Counted from the stretch's first letter, positions 43,212 through 52,421 are shown. The stretch is 64,000 nucleotides of DNA from Aristaeella hokkaidonensis (GCF_018128945.1 NZ_CP068393.1:2046001-2110000), one strand, 5' to 3'. Made by a program: numbers and translations. The notes: generated by a model from the sequence alone, not told the origin.

Positions 43212-44323
43212 TCTTCAGGTTCCTCCGCAGTATTGTTTTCTTCGGCCGGCGCTGCCTCATTCAGGTAAATCAGCATGCTCATGCCGAGCCGGATTCTTTC
43301 ATCCGGTTCGAAAGAGGCATAGGCTTTGTAGACTTTCTTGTCTGTGCCTTCCTTCTGTTCTTCGTTCATCCTGGAAATGGAAACAATTTTGCCCGTATAC
43401 AGTTTCTCCGAGGAGCTGTCCCAGCGCAGTTCCATTTCGACCGGCGCGCCCTCTTCCAGGAGGAACAGGTCCTCTTCAGGCACGTCAAACTCGACCTGGA
43501 AGCTCTTGGTGGGAGCAATCTTCACCAGGGTGTCGCCCTTGGCAGCGGTATCGCCCGGGTTCTTTTCCACGGATTCGATAACGCCCGTCACGGGGCTCTT
43601 CACCGTGTTGTCCGGTGCGTAGTAGCCGTCCAGCACGCCTTCCACGGTTTCAAACAGCAGCTCGCCGCGTTCCACGAAGTCGCCGCTCTTCACGTGCAGT
43701 CTCAGCACGCTGCCGGCGCCCTTCACCGGTACGGCTGCGGCGCGTTTCACCGTGCCCTTGCCGATGCGCTTTTCCTTGCTGTACTTCTCGTCCCGGTAGA
43801 CATAGACTTTCTCGTCCAGGTAGAACTCTCCGCCGGTCACCTCAATGGTATATCCGGTTTCGGTCAGCTTGGTGACCATGCCGGTGCCCTCATGGGTGCC
43901 GTCCTGGGTGCACTTCAGGTAAACCCGCTCGCCCAGGTGGATAAAGTAGTTGTCGTTGGTGTTGAAAGCCTTTTCACTGTTCGCGTCCACCGTGTACTTG
44001 CGGGTGGGCTCAATGTACAGGGAGGCTTCATACCGGGCATTGATGTCCTCGGTGTTGTCGCCTTCCGCTACATACAGACCGGTCACAGTGCCTTCCACCG
44101 GCGCGTAGTTCAGCGTTGTCTTGATGGTTGCCAGCGTGTCGCCTTCCTGAACCGGGTCGCCTTTGTGCAGCGGCACCTCCCCCATCCGTCCGCCGAAAGG
44201 CGCGGCAACCGGGATTGTTTCTCCTGCAACCACTTTCCCTTCATAGGAAAGCTCTGTCTCTGCCAGCGCGGTTCCTCCCAGCACCAGCACCAGGGCCATC
44301 AGTATCGCGAATACCTTTTTCAT
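43208..44323 (-). CDS. Secreted HlyD-type adaptor with two lipoyl-like modules
   Basis: A 371-aa protein from the ATG at 44323 (AAAGGAG). It has a signal peptide (cleavage near GTALAE), an N-terminal biotinyl/lipoyl-like segment (about 20-75; AAPFGGRMGEVPLHKGDPVQ), a second such segment (about 205-270; LLFETVEGVLDG, SPVTGVIESVEKNPGDTAAK), and a C-terminal HlyD_3-like barrel (about 275-350). There is no long coiled coil, so it is a compact variant. The C-terminus is acidic. Coupled to paralogue 2. Confidence 0.75.
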   Translation of the reverse strand: MKKVFAILMALVLVLGGTALAETELSYEGKVVAGETIPVAAPFGGRMGEVPLHKGDPVQEGDTLATIKTTLNYAPVEGTVTGLYVAEGDNTEDINARYEASLYIEPTRKYTVDANSEKAFNTNDNYFIHLGERVYLKCTQDGTHEGTGMVTKLTETGYTIEVTGGEFYLDEKVYVYRDEKYSKEKRIGKGTVKRAAAVPVKGAGSVLRLHVKSGDFVERGELLFETVEGVLDGYYAPDNTVKSPVTGVIESVEKNPGDTAAKGDTLVKIAPTKSFQVEFDVPEEDLFLLEEGAPVEMELRWDSSSEKLYTGKIVSISRMNEEQKEGTDKKVYKAYASFEPDERIRLGMSMLIYLNEAAPAEENNTAEEPEE

Positions 44324-44337
44324 CCCGTCCACTCCTT

Positions 44338-45594
44338 TCACTTTGTGGCAAACAGTTGGTCATATGGTTCATCCAGCGCGCCCGCCGGGCCGCTGTATAC
44401 GCCCGTCATAAAGATTCCGGCATGCTCGTCCGTCGTCAGTTCGTAGGTCTTTCCTTCAACCTGTACCTGCCAGACAGCCGGAGCATCTCCGCCGATTCCG
44501 ATTTCGTATTCAAACCGCCGGTTCGCGGTTCCGCGGCTTCTCATCTCGTCGTAGTTCCAGCCGGCGAGGAAGCCTTCCGTTTCCATCACGGCAATCTGGT
44601 CTCCGCTGCGGAGCACCAGATGCTCGATTCCGCTCTTGTTCATCTTCCGGAGCACTTCACCGTTCATGCTCCAGACATTCTGTTTGCCGTCCTCCGGATT
44701 GGCCGCCGTCAGGATCAGGGTATCGATCTGTTCGTTTCCCGCTTCCTTCTGCCAGTTCATTCCGGTGACCGTGAAGCCCTCGCCGGTTTCGCTGTCCGCT
44801 GCCCGGTTCAGGGTCAGCGCCAGGGTCTCCCTGCCCAGCGTCAGCTGGTTCATCACGTCGTTCTGTTTCTTTTCCAGTTCCTTCAGGTCCAGCAGGTCGT
44901 AGTCCGGCCCGATGGGTTCCTTGTTCTTGCTGTGGGGAATCCTCGGCCTGGAGGCGCCTCCGCCTCCACCGCCGCCGCCCGGGAATCCGCCGCCTTCACC
45001 GCCATCTTCCGGTTCTGTGGGTTCTTCCGTTTCCGGTTCCGGCGGATTATGATCCGGCGTTACTTCAGGTGCCGGCGTTTCAGGAGCCGGCGTGGGTGTC
45101 GGTGTCGGGCCTTCCGGTGCCGGGGTAGGTGTTTCCGGTACCTGCGAAGGCGCAGGGGCTGCGCCTTCAAACGCGTCTTCCGCAACCGTACAGCCTTCCG
45201 GCACGAAATCCCGGTTCAGCTTGATACAGTTCAGGAATGCCTTGCTTCCGATTTCCTTCAGTTTTGTATCTTCAGTCAGGACAATCAGCTTCAGCTTTTT
45301 ACAGTCGGCAAAAGCTTCCTGGCTGATGACTTCCACAGAGTTCGGCAGTACGACGCTCTGCAGTTTATCTTTTCCTTTAAAGGCGTTGGGGCCGATGACC
45401 TTCACGCCGTCCGGTACTGTTACACTGAATGCATCGCTGTTGCACTGAACCAGCACGCCATTCTCAATGACGAAATCCGCCGGATCCAGATCTGTTGGCG
45501 TTGCCTTGTCTTCAGCCATTGTGGCGCTTCCGGCCAGCAGCATCAGAATGATGAGCATCATCCCGACGCACAGCATGCATATGCGTTTACTCAT
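44338..45594 (-). CDS. BspA-like leucine-rich repeat surface protein
   Basis: A 418-aa protein (ATG at 45594, GGAGGG): signal peptide, three to four BspA-type LRR_5 repeats (about 40-140; VTVPDGVKVIGPNAFKGKDK, LQSVVLPNSVEVISQEAF), a Pro/Thr/Glu-rich spacer (about 150-205), a Gly-rich linker (GGGFPGGGGGGGG), and a C-terminal beta-rich domain (about 235-418) with the LVLRSGDQIAVMETEGFLAG motif. First gene after a consensus promoter and 14 bp before the HlyD-type gene. Likely exposed at the cell surface. Confidence 0.8.
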   Translation of the reverse strand: MSKRICMLCVGMMLIILMLLAGSATMAEDKATPTDLDPADFVIENGVLVQCNSDAFSVTVPDGVKVIGPNAFKGKDKLQSVVLPNSVEVISQEAFADCKKLKLIVLTEDTKLKEIGSKAFLNCIKLNRDFVPEGCTVAEDAFEGAAPAPSQVPETPTPAPEGPTPTPTPAPETPAPEVTPDHNPPEPETEEPTEPEDGGEGGGFPGGGGGGGGASRPRIPHSKNKEPIGPDYDLLDLKELEKKQNDVMNQLTLGRETLALTLNRAADSETGEGFTVTGMNWQKEAGNEQIDTLILTAANPEDGKQNVWSMNGEVLRKMNKSGIEHLVLRSGDQIAVMETEGFLAGWNYDEMRSRGTANRRFEYEIGIGGDAPAVWQVQVEGKTYELTTDEHAGIFMTGVYSGPAGALDEPYDQLFATK

Positions 45595-45776
45595 AAACAA
45601 CTTCCCTCCGTAAAATGCATACCCATAATATATAGACGGTTTAGATCACAGTTTATGACAGATTTTCCGGCATTTTGCATTGTTTTTTCTTTGTATTTTG
45701 CATTCCGTCTTTCATACATCTGTCGGTTTGCGCCTATATATATCCTGCTTTCTCAAATCCTTTTCTTAACCTTTAA

Positions 45777-45805
45777 ATTGTATCATGCCCATAATGTACC
45801 GTCAA
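45777..45805 (-). promoter_or_regulatory. Promoter of the LRR-adaptor-SBP cluster
   Basis: Minus strand: -35 TTGACG (45805-45800), 17-bp spacer, -10 TACAAT (45782-45777). A further inverted repeat ACGATAAT (45869-45876) / ATTATCGT (45891-45898) lies about 65 bp upstream and could bind a regulator. The rest of 45900-46180 shows only imperfect palindromes. Confidence 0.7.
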
Positions 45806-46182
45806 CGATTTGCATTGTTGTACTGTCAACTTTAGAGTCCATTCCTGCTTTTGCGTAATTATTGTTTTACGATAATCATAATATCACCAAATTATCGTTT
45901 GTCAATAATTTTCGCACAACTTTTCAGCAAAAGGAACGGGACAACCTGTCTCACAAGCTGTCCCTCCTCCCGGGAACCGAATCAACGGTTCTCTCAGTCC
46001 CCTCTTCTCCAGGCCTTGCAACTGAAGAATCGATAAACGAACTGAACCGTCCCCTTCGTTCCATGGCAATCATATCAAACCAATCTTACATTCACGTGAC
46101 TTTCACCTTACGTTTTCGTAAGGTTGTTAAACAAACGGAGGAGCGAATTCTTTCGTTCCCCCGTTTGTTACGTTCCAATCAC

Positions 46183-46281
46183 ATCCTGCGTCAGCAGGAT
46201 ATTTCACATCGGTCGCAGACCGATATTTCACATTGAGCCGCAGGCTCAATATTTCGCATTTGACGAAGTCAAATATTTCAT
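46183..46281. repeat. Array of four hairpins with ATTTCAC-type linkers
   Basis: ATCCTGC-GTCA-GCAGGAT, ATTTCAC, ATCGGTC-GCA-GACCGAT, ATTTCAC, ATTGAGCC-GCA-GGCTCAAT, ATTTCGC, ATTTGAC-GAA-GTCAAAT, ATTTCAT. It lies 3-prime of the minus-strand gene at 46334, as the array at 24423 lies 3-prime of the MutS-like gene. Confidence 0.8.
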
Positions 46282-46297
46282 TTTCAAGTTCGGAATT

Positions 46298-46333
46298 ACC
46301 TCCTCCCTCCTACTTCCTCCCTCCTACCTCTTC
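46298..46333. repeat. Period-7 repeat tract (CCTCCTA type)
   Basis: Tandem CCTCCTA/CTTCCTC heptamers directly after paralogue 3. Confidence 0.5.
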
Positions 46334-48634
46334 TTAATTACTCTCCATCCTGATCATCCTGACCTTCGTATCCAGCGTGCCCAGCAGTTCTTCCGGATTC
46401 ATCCCGATGCTTTCATGGAAGAACCGGTCGTATTCACTCGAATCATCTTCGCCGTCGCCGTTCAGGAGGATATTCACAAAACTGTACATCCTGGTTTTGA
46501 AATACTCCTGCCATTTCTGATAGCGTTCAATCTGTTCGCCGCTGATCATCCAGGAATGCTTTTCTGTGTACTCCAGCCCTTCTTCCCCGATCTGCAGCTG
46601 CTCCTGCAGCATTTCCCTTTCTTCCCCGTCTTCCGCTTTTTCGATCCGCTCTTTCAGGTTCTCAATTTCACTCCGGTACCACCGAACCTCATCTTCATAA
46701 TCCGAACTGCGGATTGGTTCCGTCTTGTCAGTGTAAGCCGCATACTGTTCCATGCCATGCATGCTGTCTGCCGCCAGGGCCAGGAACTCCATCGCCTCTT
46801 CCGGATGCTCGCAATAGGGATTCATGAACGCGACGCTCACCTGGACCGGCAGCACCGGCTCTTCCTCTTCCGAGAAGCTCAGCGTCAGCGGAACATATGC
46901 GTCCCCATTCTGGATAAGCGTGCTGGTACCGTTTTGCAGGAGCGGAGTCCGTTCTTCGTCCTCATACATGTTTTCCTCATCATCTTCCCGGATCCCGAGG
47001 GCTTCGTAATCCAGCCCGTCCAGCCGCCGGACCAGCTCGCACAGTTCCGGCGTGGCAAAGTAATAATCCTTCTCACCCTTTTTCTCCATCCGGATCTCGT
47101 ACTGGTCCAGCATTGTCTTCAGGATTCCTCCCCGGAAATATCCCTTGGTTTCCCACATGTCGCACAGCGACACGTTCTTGCCTTCCAGCTTTTTCGGCAG
47201 CGTCTCCAGCCAGTCGAAGAACTGGTTCCAGGTCTTCGGCAGTTCCTCCGCCGTTCCGCCGAGTTCCTCCCAGGCCTCCATATGAATGCCCACCGCATCC
47301 CCGACGAAACACACCGGCACGCCGATGATCTTTCCGTCCTGCATCACCATGTCCCGGATATAGGGATACAGGCGGTTCGTGCTTTCCACGATCTTTTCAT
47401 TGCTGCTCAGGTCCGGCAGATAGCCCCGGGTATAAAGCGCCGCGAATTCACTGTCGTCAGAGCGCAGCGAATAAATATCCGTGCTGCTGTCCCGGTTCAG
47501 CATTGCCTGCACAACGTCAGGCTCCTTTCTCCAGTCCGACTGCACGATCACAGACACGTCTCCCCGCTTGTTGTTCATCGCGTAGACGGTTTCGTTCATC
47601 GTCATACCGTCTCCGCGGTCACTGACCCGCAGGACAACGCTGCCGCGCTGGGACGGATCGGTGTTCCTGAGCATCACCGTATCGAACTCCCAGATCACCT
47701 CAAATCCGCCCGGCAGCAGGATAGCCCCGTCTCCGTTCCTCGGGCAGTCGTTGACCGCTTCCGCCCCTTCCATGTCAAACTGCGGTACAGCCCACAGTTC
47801 TCCCTCTTTGATGATATACATCGCATCTCTGTTCCGGTCATAGCAGGGATGGATGTATTCATTTTCAAGCCCGTCGATTACCGTCTTTTCCTGGATCTCT
47901 CCGTTCTTCAGGTTCAGGCTGCTCACTTTCACGGTATTGAGCGCAGTATCCGGGTTCCAGTCACTCCGGGTAATGAGAACGGTTCCTTCCCGTCCCGGAA
48001 CCATTTCTGTAACAGGTCCCTCGATTTCCGTTTCCGCGCAGACGCCGGTATTCAGGTCGATTCTCTTCAGCCTGTAAGTTTCTTCGTCCACCCAGACGTT
48101 TATGATCAGGCTGTCATCCATGGTGAATAAGCCGGAGAAATCAAGCAGGTTCTGCGCGCCGTCTTCCCCCGCCGTCACGTCAGACAAATCCACCGGCAGG
48201 CCGCTGTCCTCCAGGATCACCTTGCCGTCCTCCAGCTTCACGTGCCACAGTAACACCTTCGACGTGGTACTTTCTTCCGTGTAGGAGTCTTTGCATTCAA
48301 ACCCGTACAGCTCCCCGTTCCAGCTGAACCAGGGATTCACATATATTCCGCCGTTTTCCATACGCGTTTCATCGTCCAGCACAAAAATCTCCGGTTCCGC
48401 CTGGGCATCCGCGTACCGTTCAACAACCACATCCGTATCGCTGTATTTGACGATGATGAATCCGTCTCCGCACGGAACAACCGCCTGGACGACCATCGGC
48501 AGAAAGCCGTCAAGGGTGGTCTCATGCATCAGCACCCGGTCTCCCGTTGACGCAAACGCCGGCGCGCACATCGTCAGGCACAGCATCAGCGCCATGAGCC
48601 CCAGGATAAACCTTTTGCCGTTCATCTTCCTCAT
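46334..48634 (-). CDS. Secreted propeller-like + solute-binding fusion, paralogue 3
   Basis: A 766-aa protein: signal peptide (CAPAFASTGD), blade-like region (about 30-345; MYIIKEGELWAVPQFDMEGA), C-terminal solute-binding domain (about 350-766; LPKTWNQFFDWLETL, VAFMNPYCEHPEEAMEFLAL). It has only a short form of the acidic insert of paralogues 1 and 2. Ribosome site GCGGAGG. It is separated from the LRR gene by 739 bp of repeats, so it is probably transcribed alone. Confidence 0.8.
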   Translation of the reverse strand: MRKMNGKRFILGLMALMLCLTMCAPAFASTGDRVLMHETTLDGFLPMVVQAVVPCGDGFIIVKYSDTDVVVERYADAQAEPEIFVLDDETRMENGGIYVNPWFSWNGELYGFECKDSYTEESTTSKVLLWHVKLEDGKVILEDSGLPVDLSDVTAGEDGAQNLLDFSGLFTMDDSLIINVWVDEETYRLKRIDLNTGVCAETEIEGPVTEMVPGREGTVLITRSDWNPDTALNTVKVSSLNLKNGEIQEKTVIDGLENEYIHPCYDRNRDAMYIIKEGELWAVPQFDMEGAEAVNDCPRNGDGAILLPGGFEVIWEFDTVMLRNTDPSQRGSVVLRVSDRGDGMTMNETVYAMNNKRGDVSVIVQSDWRKEPDVVQAMLNRDSSTDIYSLRSDDSEFAALYTRGYLPDLSSNEKIVESTNRLYPYIRDMVMQDGKIIGVPVCFVGDAVGIHMEAWEELGGTAEELPKTWNQFFDWLETLPKKLEGKNVSLCDMWETKGYFRGGILKTMLDQYEIRMEKKGEKDYYFATPELCELVRRLDGLDYEALGIREDDEENMYEDEERTPLLQNGTSTLIQNGDAYVPLTLSFSEEEEPVLPVQVSVAFMNPYCEHPEEAMEFLALAADSMHGMEQYAAYTDKTEPIRSSDYEDEVRWYRSEIENLKERIEKAEDGEEREMLQEQLQIGEEGLEYTEKHSWMISGEQIERYQKWQEYFKTRMYSFVNILLNGDGEDDSSEYDRFFHESIGMNPEELLGTLDTKVRMIRMESN

Positions 48635-48755
48635 TTTCAGTTCCTCCGCAGAGTATAATCTGTAACCTGCCTATCCAACGAAAACAGACATAGAATCCTT
48701 CCCAAAAGAAATCCGGACAGAGGACGGTTCCTTGTCCGGATTTCTTTAAATACTG

Positions 48756-48830
48756 AAAACCGCTTCCTTTCGGAAGCGGTTTTATCCACCATTTTTAAGT
48801 TTTAAGTTTTCAGTTTTAAGTATTAATTAA
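48756..48830. terminator. Hairpin terminator plus TTTTAAG heptamers
   Basis: AAAACCGCTTCC-TTTC-GGAAGCGGTTTT (48756-48783), then CCACCATTTTTAAGTTTTAA and further units to 48830. On the minus strand it is followed by a T-rich stretch and should end the gene at 48832. Confidence 0.7.
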
Positions 48831-48831
48831 T

Positions 48832-49842
48832 TTAAAACGCTTGTACCCTTTTCCCATCCAAAATGCTGTACGTCTCTTCAAATTTTCCTCCTCCTGCCTG
48901 TCCTTCAATCTGCCAGCAGGGGAAGGCCCTTGCGTCCAGCGCGTTGCTGTCCATCAGGTTATAGTCATATGCGATATTGATCTTGCTGATCTCATAGGAT
49001 TCGCCGCTCTTTCCGCAATGGGAATCGGAGAATACCCGAAGGGCGTCCGTCCAGCACACGCCGGCCGGCAGCTCATAATCATCGTTGATGTGGTCAATGA
49101 TCTTATCCAGTTCCAGCAGTGCCGTTTCCTTTTCCGTCAGGGCAATCCTGACCTGCGGGGTCCCTAGGGATTTGATTCCGTTCAGCTCCTGCCGGAAAGC
49201 CAGATACCATACGCCGATCTCTTCCGGGAAAGCGTCAAAACATACAGGCTCCGTCCCGTTATAGAACTGCTTCATCCCGTCGGTCATATTGGAGATAGAA
49301 TCGGACGGCAGGGCGACGGCCTGGTCCAGCACCAGGTTATCAATATGCAGCGTTTTGAAAATCGTCTCGCAGCGGGCTATCGCGTTCTCCAGCGGATACG
49401 GAGCATCCGCCTGTTTCGCCGGAGCGATGTTCGCGTTGTCCATATAATTCAGCAGCTGCCGATAGCACTCAAAATCCTTGTTTCCGTACTCCAGTGTGGT
49501 ATTGCAGGGGATCGTGAGAACAGCGTCATCCGCGAACCGGAAGCGGTTTACTTCCCGTCCGTCCGGGGTCGGCAGTTCCTCTGTCGCGGTCACTTTGGCA
49601 TAGTTGAAGTATTCCGGGGTATAGGCCTGCATGTTCCGGAAAGTGATGGTGTAGGAAGACAGTTCCTCATACCGGTCATCGATCACAATCTCATCCGCGG
49701 TCCGGATGTTCTCCGGAATCGGCGTCGGCAGGCTCTCCTCTGCCCTGGCCGCGTAACCGCCGGGCAACAGAAAAAGGGCAGCCGCAAGGGCGGCAAGCCC
49801 CCTGAATCGGATACGGCAAAAGCTTCTCTTCTTCTGACACAT
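48832..49842 (-). CDS. Secreted protein, unknown function
   Basis: A 336-aa protein with an N-terminal signal sequence (basic CRIRFRG then LAALAAALFLLPGGYAARAE). The mature part (about 300 aa) shows no motif I recognise; it contains a CWTDALRVFSDSHCGKSGES stretch with two Cys. Ribosome site GGAGGG at 10 nt. It lies upstream of paralogue 3 with its own terminator and may belong functionally to the surface cluster. The 49843-50216 gap upstream holds a hairpin (50103-50133) and TTTTAAG and CCTACTT heptamers. Confidence 0.7.
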   Translation of the reverse strand: MCQKKRSFCRIRFRGLAALAAALFLLPGGYAARAEESLPTPIPENIRTADEIVIDDRYEELSSYTITFRNMQAYTPEYFNYAKVTATEELPTPDGREVNRFRFADDAVLTIPCNTTLEYGNKDFECYRQLLNYMDNANIAPAKQADAPYPLENAIARCETIFKTLHIDNLVLDQAVALPSDSISNMTDGMKQFYNGTEPVCFDAFPEEIGVWYLAFRQELNGIKSLGTPQVRIALTEKETALLELDKIIDHINDDYELPAGVCWTDALRVFSDSHCGKSGESYEISKINIAYDYNLMDSNALDARAFPCWQIEGQAGGGKFEETYSILDGKRVQAF

Positions 49843-50102
49843 AGCCGTTTTCCCTCCGGAATAAACTGGTTACAACACTTACATGTATGGATATTGTAAT
49901 TGTAACCATACGTCCGAAGCCCGTCAAGTGACTATGTCTCTTTCAGCCCTTTTGAATATAGTACTTTGTCTGTATTTTGGTTCATCTCTCCGTCATCCGA
50001 CTTGTATCATTAATTACATTCAATTTCATCGGAAATCATTTACGAGTTACTTGAGTGCCATCTGCGCAAGCTCACTTTTACCCATGTAACTGTTTTTCAA
50101 TC

Positions 50103-50215
50103 AAAAATCGCTTTCGATAATTCGAAAGTGATTTATCCACCATTTTTAAGTTTTAAGTCTTAAGTTTTAAGTTTTAAGTAAAAGAAAACCTCCTACTTCC
50201 TACCTCCTACCTTAT
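50103..50215. repeat. Hairpin and several period-7 tracts
   Basis: AATCGCTTTCG-ATAATT-CGAAAGTGATT, then CCACCATTTTTAAG with AAGTTTT/AAGTCTT units, then CCTACTT/CCTACCT units. This is the third instance of the hairpin-CCACCATTTTT composite. Confidence 0.55.
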
Positions 50216-50216
50216 A

Positions 50217-50250
50217 AACGAAAGCGACAGGCTTTCCTGTCGCTTTCGTT
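50217..50250 (-). terminator. Terminator of the two-component operon
   Basis: AAACGAAAGCGACAGG pairs perfectly with CCTGTCGCTTTCGTTT around a CTTT loop. The stem starts at the stop codon of the kinase gene. The T-run on the minus strand is short. Confidence 0.7.
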
Positions 50251-51485
50251 TAAATCTCCACGCTCACTCTAAAGGTGTGTTCATCCGGATAATCAATCAC
50301 CAGTTTCCCTTTGTGCTTCTCCACGATCCTTCTCACCGCCGCCAGGCCGATGCCGGAGCCGCCGCTCTTCTGGGTACGGGCGCTGTCGCCCCGCACAAAC
50401 CGTTCCGTCAGCTTTTCCGGTTTCTCCGTCGGCAGGCTGGTTACGGAATTGGCCAGCACAATCCGGTTCTTTTTCTTCTCCGGTTTCACCTCCAGGCGGA
50501 TGGTTCCGCCCTCCGGCGTATACTGCACCGCGTTATCCATCAGCAGGCAGAACATCCTCCGGATCAGGTTCTCGGAGCCCTTCACCGGCGGCGTTTCCTC
50601 CAGGGCGGTTTCCCCGGTGATGCCCTTCTGCTTAAGCGACGACTGGTACTCGTGCCAGATTTCCTCTGTCAGCGCCGTCAGCTCGATGCTGTCCAGCGCC
50701 TGCTCGTTCTGCTCCTCGTCCAGCCGGGCCATCATGATCAGGTCCTGCACCAGGTGCTCCATCCGGTCCACCTGGGCCCGGATATTATCGCTCCATTTAT
50801 TCCTGCCCTGCCGCAGCTCCAGCACGTCCAGGTTCGCCCGGGCGATGGCCACCGGCGTCTTCAGGTCGTGCCCCGCGTCGGTGATAAACTGCCGCTGCTG
50901 CTCCGTGTTCCGCACAAACACGTCCGCCATCCGCCCGGACACAGGGAACAGCACGATGATCAGCAGGATAAAGATCCCGAGGCCCACCATGCCCGCGTTC
51001 TTGAGCACGTTATACAGCATGTGCAGCTGGATGGAGTTATCCACCAGGATCACCTTGCCGGATCCGTCCTCATTCCGCCGGATGCCGAACTTATAGGACC
51101 CGACCTTGCCCTTGTCGACGTTCTTCTTCACGGCGTTCATCACGTACTCCTGTACGCTGACGTCCGCATCTTCCGCGATGCCGCGCTTGTTGATCTGGTC
51201 CACTTCCCCGTCCGGGGTGTAGGTGATCTCATAAAACCCCGAGGGCATGTTCCGTCTTCCGGGGTTGTAGCCGAACATGGCCGGCGGCGCGTCCTGCATA
51301 AACCGGCGTCCGCCTTCGCCTTCGTTTTCCTCCCGGGGTTCCAGGCTGGAAGCGATGAAGTTGTCCGTGTTCCTTTCCATCGCCTGGTAGCTGATCAGCC
51401 AGATCGCTCCCACTGTAAGCACAAGGATGATCAGGAAGGACAGCATGGCGCTGAACATGATCCGGCTGCGGTAATATTTCTTCAT
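50250..51485 (-). CDS. Sensor histidine kinase
   Basis: A 411-aa kinase: helix 1 (10-32), extracellular loop (about 35-160, Arg/Gly/Asn-rich), helix 2 (164-182), DHp domain with phosphoacceptor H206 in DAGHDLKTP, HATPase domain with N box LLMDNAVQYTPEGG and G box GGSGIGLAAV. No clear HAMP domain. Stop and start overlap by 4 bp with the response regulator gene upstream. Signal unknown. Confidence 0.92.
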   Translation of the reverse strand: MKKYYRSRIMFSAMLSFLIILVLTVGAIWLISYQAMERNTDNFIASSLEPREENEGEGGRRFMQDAPPAMFGYNPGRRNMPSGFYEITYTPDGEVDQINKRGIAEDADVSVQEYVMNAVKKNVDKGKVGSYKFGIRRNEDGSGKVILVDNSIQLHMLYNVLKNAGMVGLGIFILLIIVLFPVSGRMADVFVRNTEQQRQFITDAGHDLKTPVAIARANLDVLELRQGRNKWSDNIRAQVDRMEHLVQDLIMMARLDEEQNEQALDSIELTALTEEIWHEYQSSLKQKGITGETALEETPPVKGSENLIRRMFCLLMDNAVQYTPEGGTIRLEVKPEKKKNRIVLANSVTSLPTEKPEKLTERFVRGDSARTQKSGGSGIGLAAVRRIVEKHKGKLVIDYPDEHTFRVSVEI

Positions 51486-52165
51486 TCAATAACCTCCAGC
51501 GCGTATCCCACGCCGCGCTTCGACCGGATTTCCGCCCGGGAGCCCAGGGATTCCAGCTTCTTCCGCAGTCCGGAGATATGCACCCACACCGTGCCGTATT
51601 CCACGTCCGCGTCCATGCCCCAGACCCGGTCCAGCAGCGTGTCCGCGGAGAAATAGATATGCGGGTTCCGGATGAACAGCTCAATCAGGTGGTATTCCCT
51701 GTGGCTCAGGGACACGGTCTTGTCCCCGCACCGGATGGCATAGCCGTTCTTATCCAGCGCCAGGTCTTCAAAGGTAACCTGTTCTCCCTGGTAGCTCTGT
51801 CCTCCGCGCCGGGTCAGCGCGTCCACCCGCACCCGCAGTTCCTCCATGGCAAAGGGCTTGGTCAGGTAGTCGTCGCTTCCGCTTTCGAACCCCTGCACCT
51901 TGTCCCGGATTTCGCCCTTTGCGGTCAAAAGCAGCACCGGCGTGACGTCGCCTTCGCCCCGCAGGGTGCGCAGCACCGTCAGCCCGTCCATTCCCGGCAT
52001 CATGATATCCAGGATCAGGACGTCATAAGCGCCCATCCGCGCCCTTTCCAGCGCGTCTGTGCCGTTGTTCGCCCAGTCCACCTCATAGTGGTGATATTCA
52101 AGATAATCAACAACCGCCTCGGCCATAGCCTCCTCGTCTTCCGCCAGCAGAAGCCGCATCCGCAT
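51482..52165 (-). CDS. OmpR/PhoB-family response regulator
   Basis: A 227-aa regulator: receiver domain (1-120) with acidic pocket ED(10-11), phosphoacceptor D53 (ILDIMMPGMDG) and the conserved LTAKGE; winged-helix domain (about 130-225; LSHREYHLIELFIRNP, TVWVHISGLRKKLE). The promoter just upstream has a poor -35 next to two CTTAAG direct repeats 11 bp apart, as expected for self-activation. Confidence 0.93.
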   Translation of the reverse strand: MRMRLLLAEDEEAMAEAVVDYLEYHHYEVDWANNGTDALERARMGAYDVLILDIMMPGMDGLTVLRTLRGEGDVTPVLLLTAKGEIRDKVQGFESGSDDYLTKPFAMEELRVRVDALTRRGGQSYQGEQVTFEDLALDKNGYAIRCGDKTVSLSHREYHLIELFIRNPHIYFSADTLLDRVWGMDADVEYGTVWVHISGLRKKLESLGSRAEIRSKRGVGYALEVIE

Positions 52166-52180
52166 CGCCTCCCTTTTCCC

Positions 52181-52227
52181 ATTATATCAAAGTGATTATG
52201 CATTGAAAACCTTAAGTGATTCTTAAG
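52181..52227 (-). promoter_or_regulatory. Two-component promoter with CTTAAG direct repeats
   Basis: Minus strand: -10 TATAAT (52186-52181), 17-bp spacer, weak -35 TTTTCA (52209-52204). CTTAAG occurs at 52211-52216 and 52222-52227, an 11-bp period abutting the -35, typical for OmpR-family binding. Confidence 0.65.
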
Positions 52228-52235
52228 AATCGCTT

Positions 52236-52347
52236 ACACTCTTCACTGTTAACTGCGGCAAGAGTGTGACTGCCGGGACTGACTGTCTGTCACTGTTTTC
52301 GAAGAAAATGTGACTGAAAGTCTGTCCCCTGTCACTGCTCTTGCCGC
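52236..52347. repeat. GTGAC/GGGACAG palindromic element, copy 5
   Basis: Starts GCGGCAAGAGTGTGAC at 52255, ends GTCACTGCTCTTGCCGC at 52347, with a central TTTTCGAAGAAAA. An ACTCTTC heptamer remnant precedes it. AAGTCTT heptamers follow at 52395-52416. Confidence 0.75.
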
Positions 52348-52421
52348 TTTTCCCCGCTTCCTATCACTTTCCCTCCGTTCCTTATTTTTCAGTTTTAAGT
52401 CTTAAGTCTTAAGTCTTCATT

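Noticed and set aside
48647..48675. Promoter for the third binding-protein fusion
   Set aside because: A TATACT with TTGGAT upstream exists, but the spacer is 15 bp and the start would fall almost on the ribosome site.
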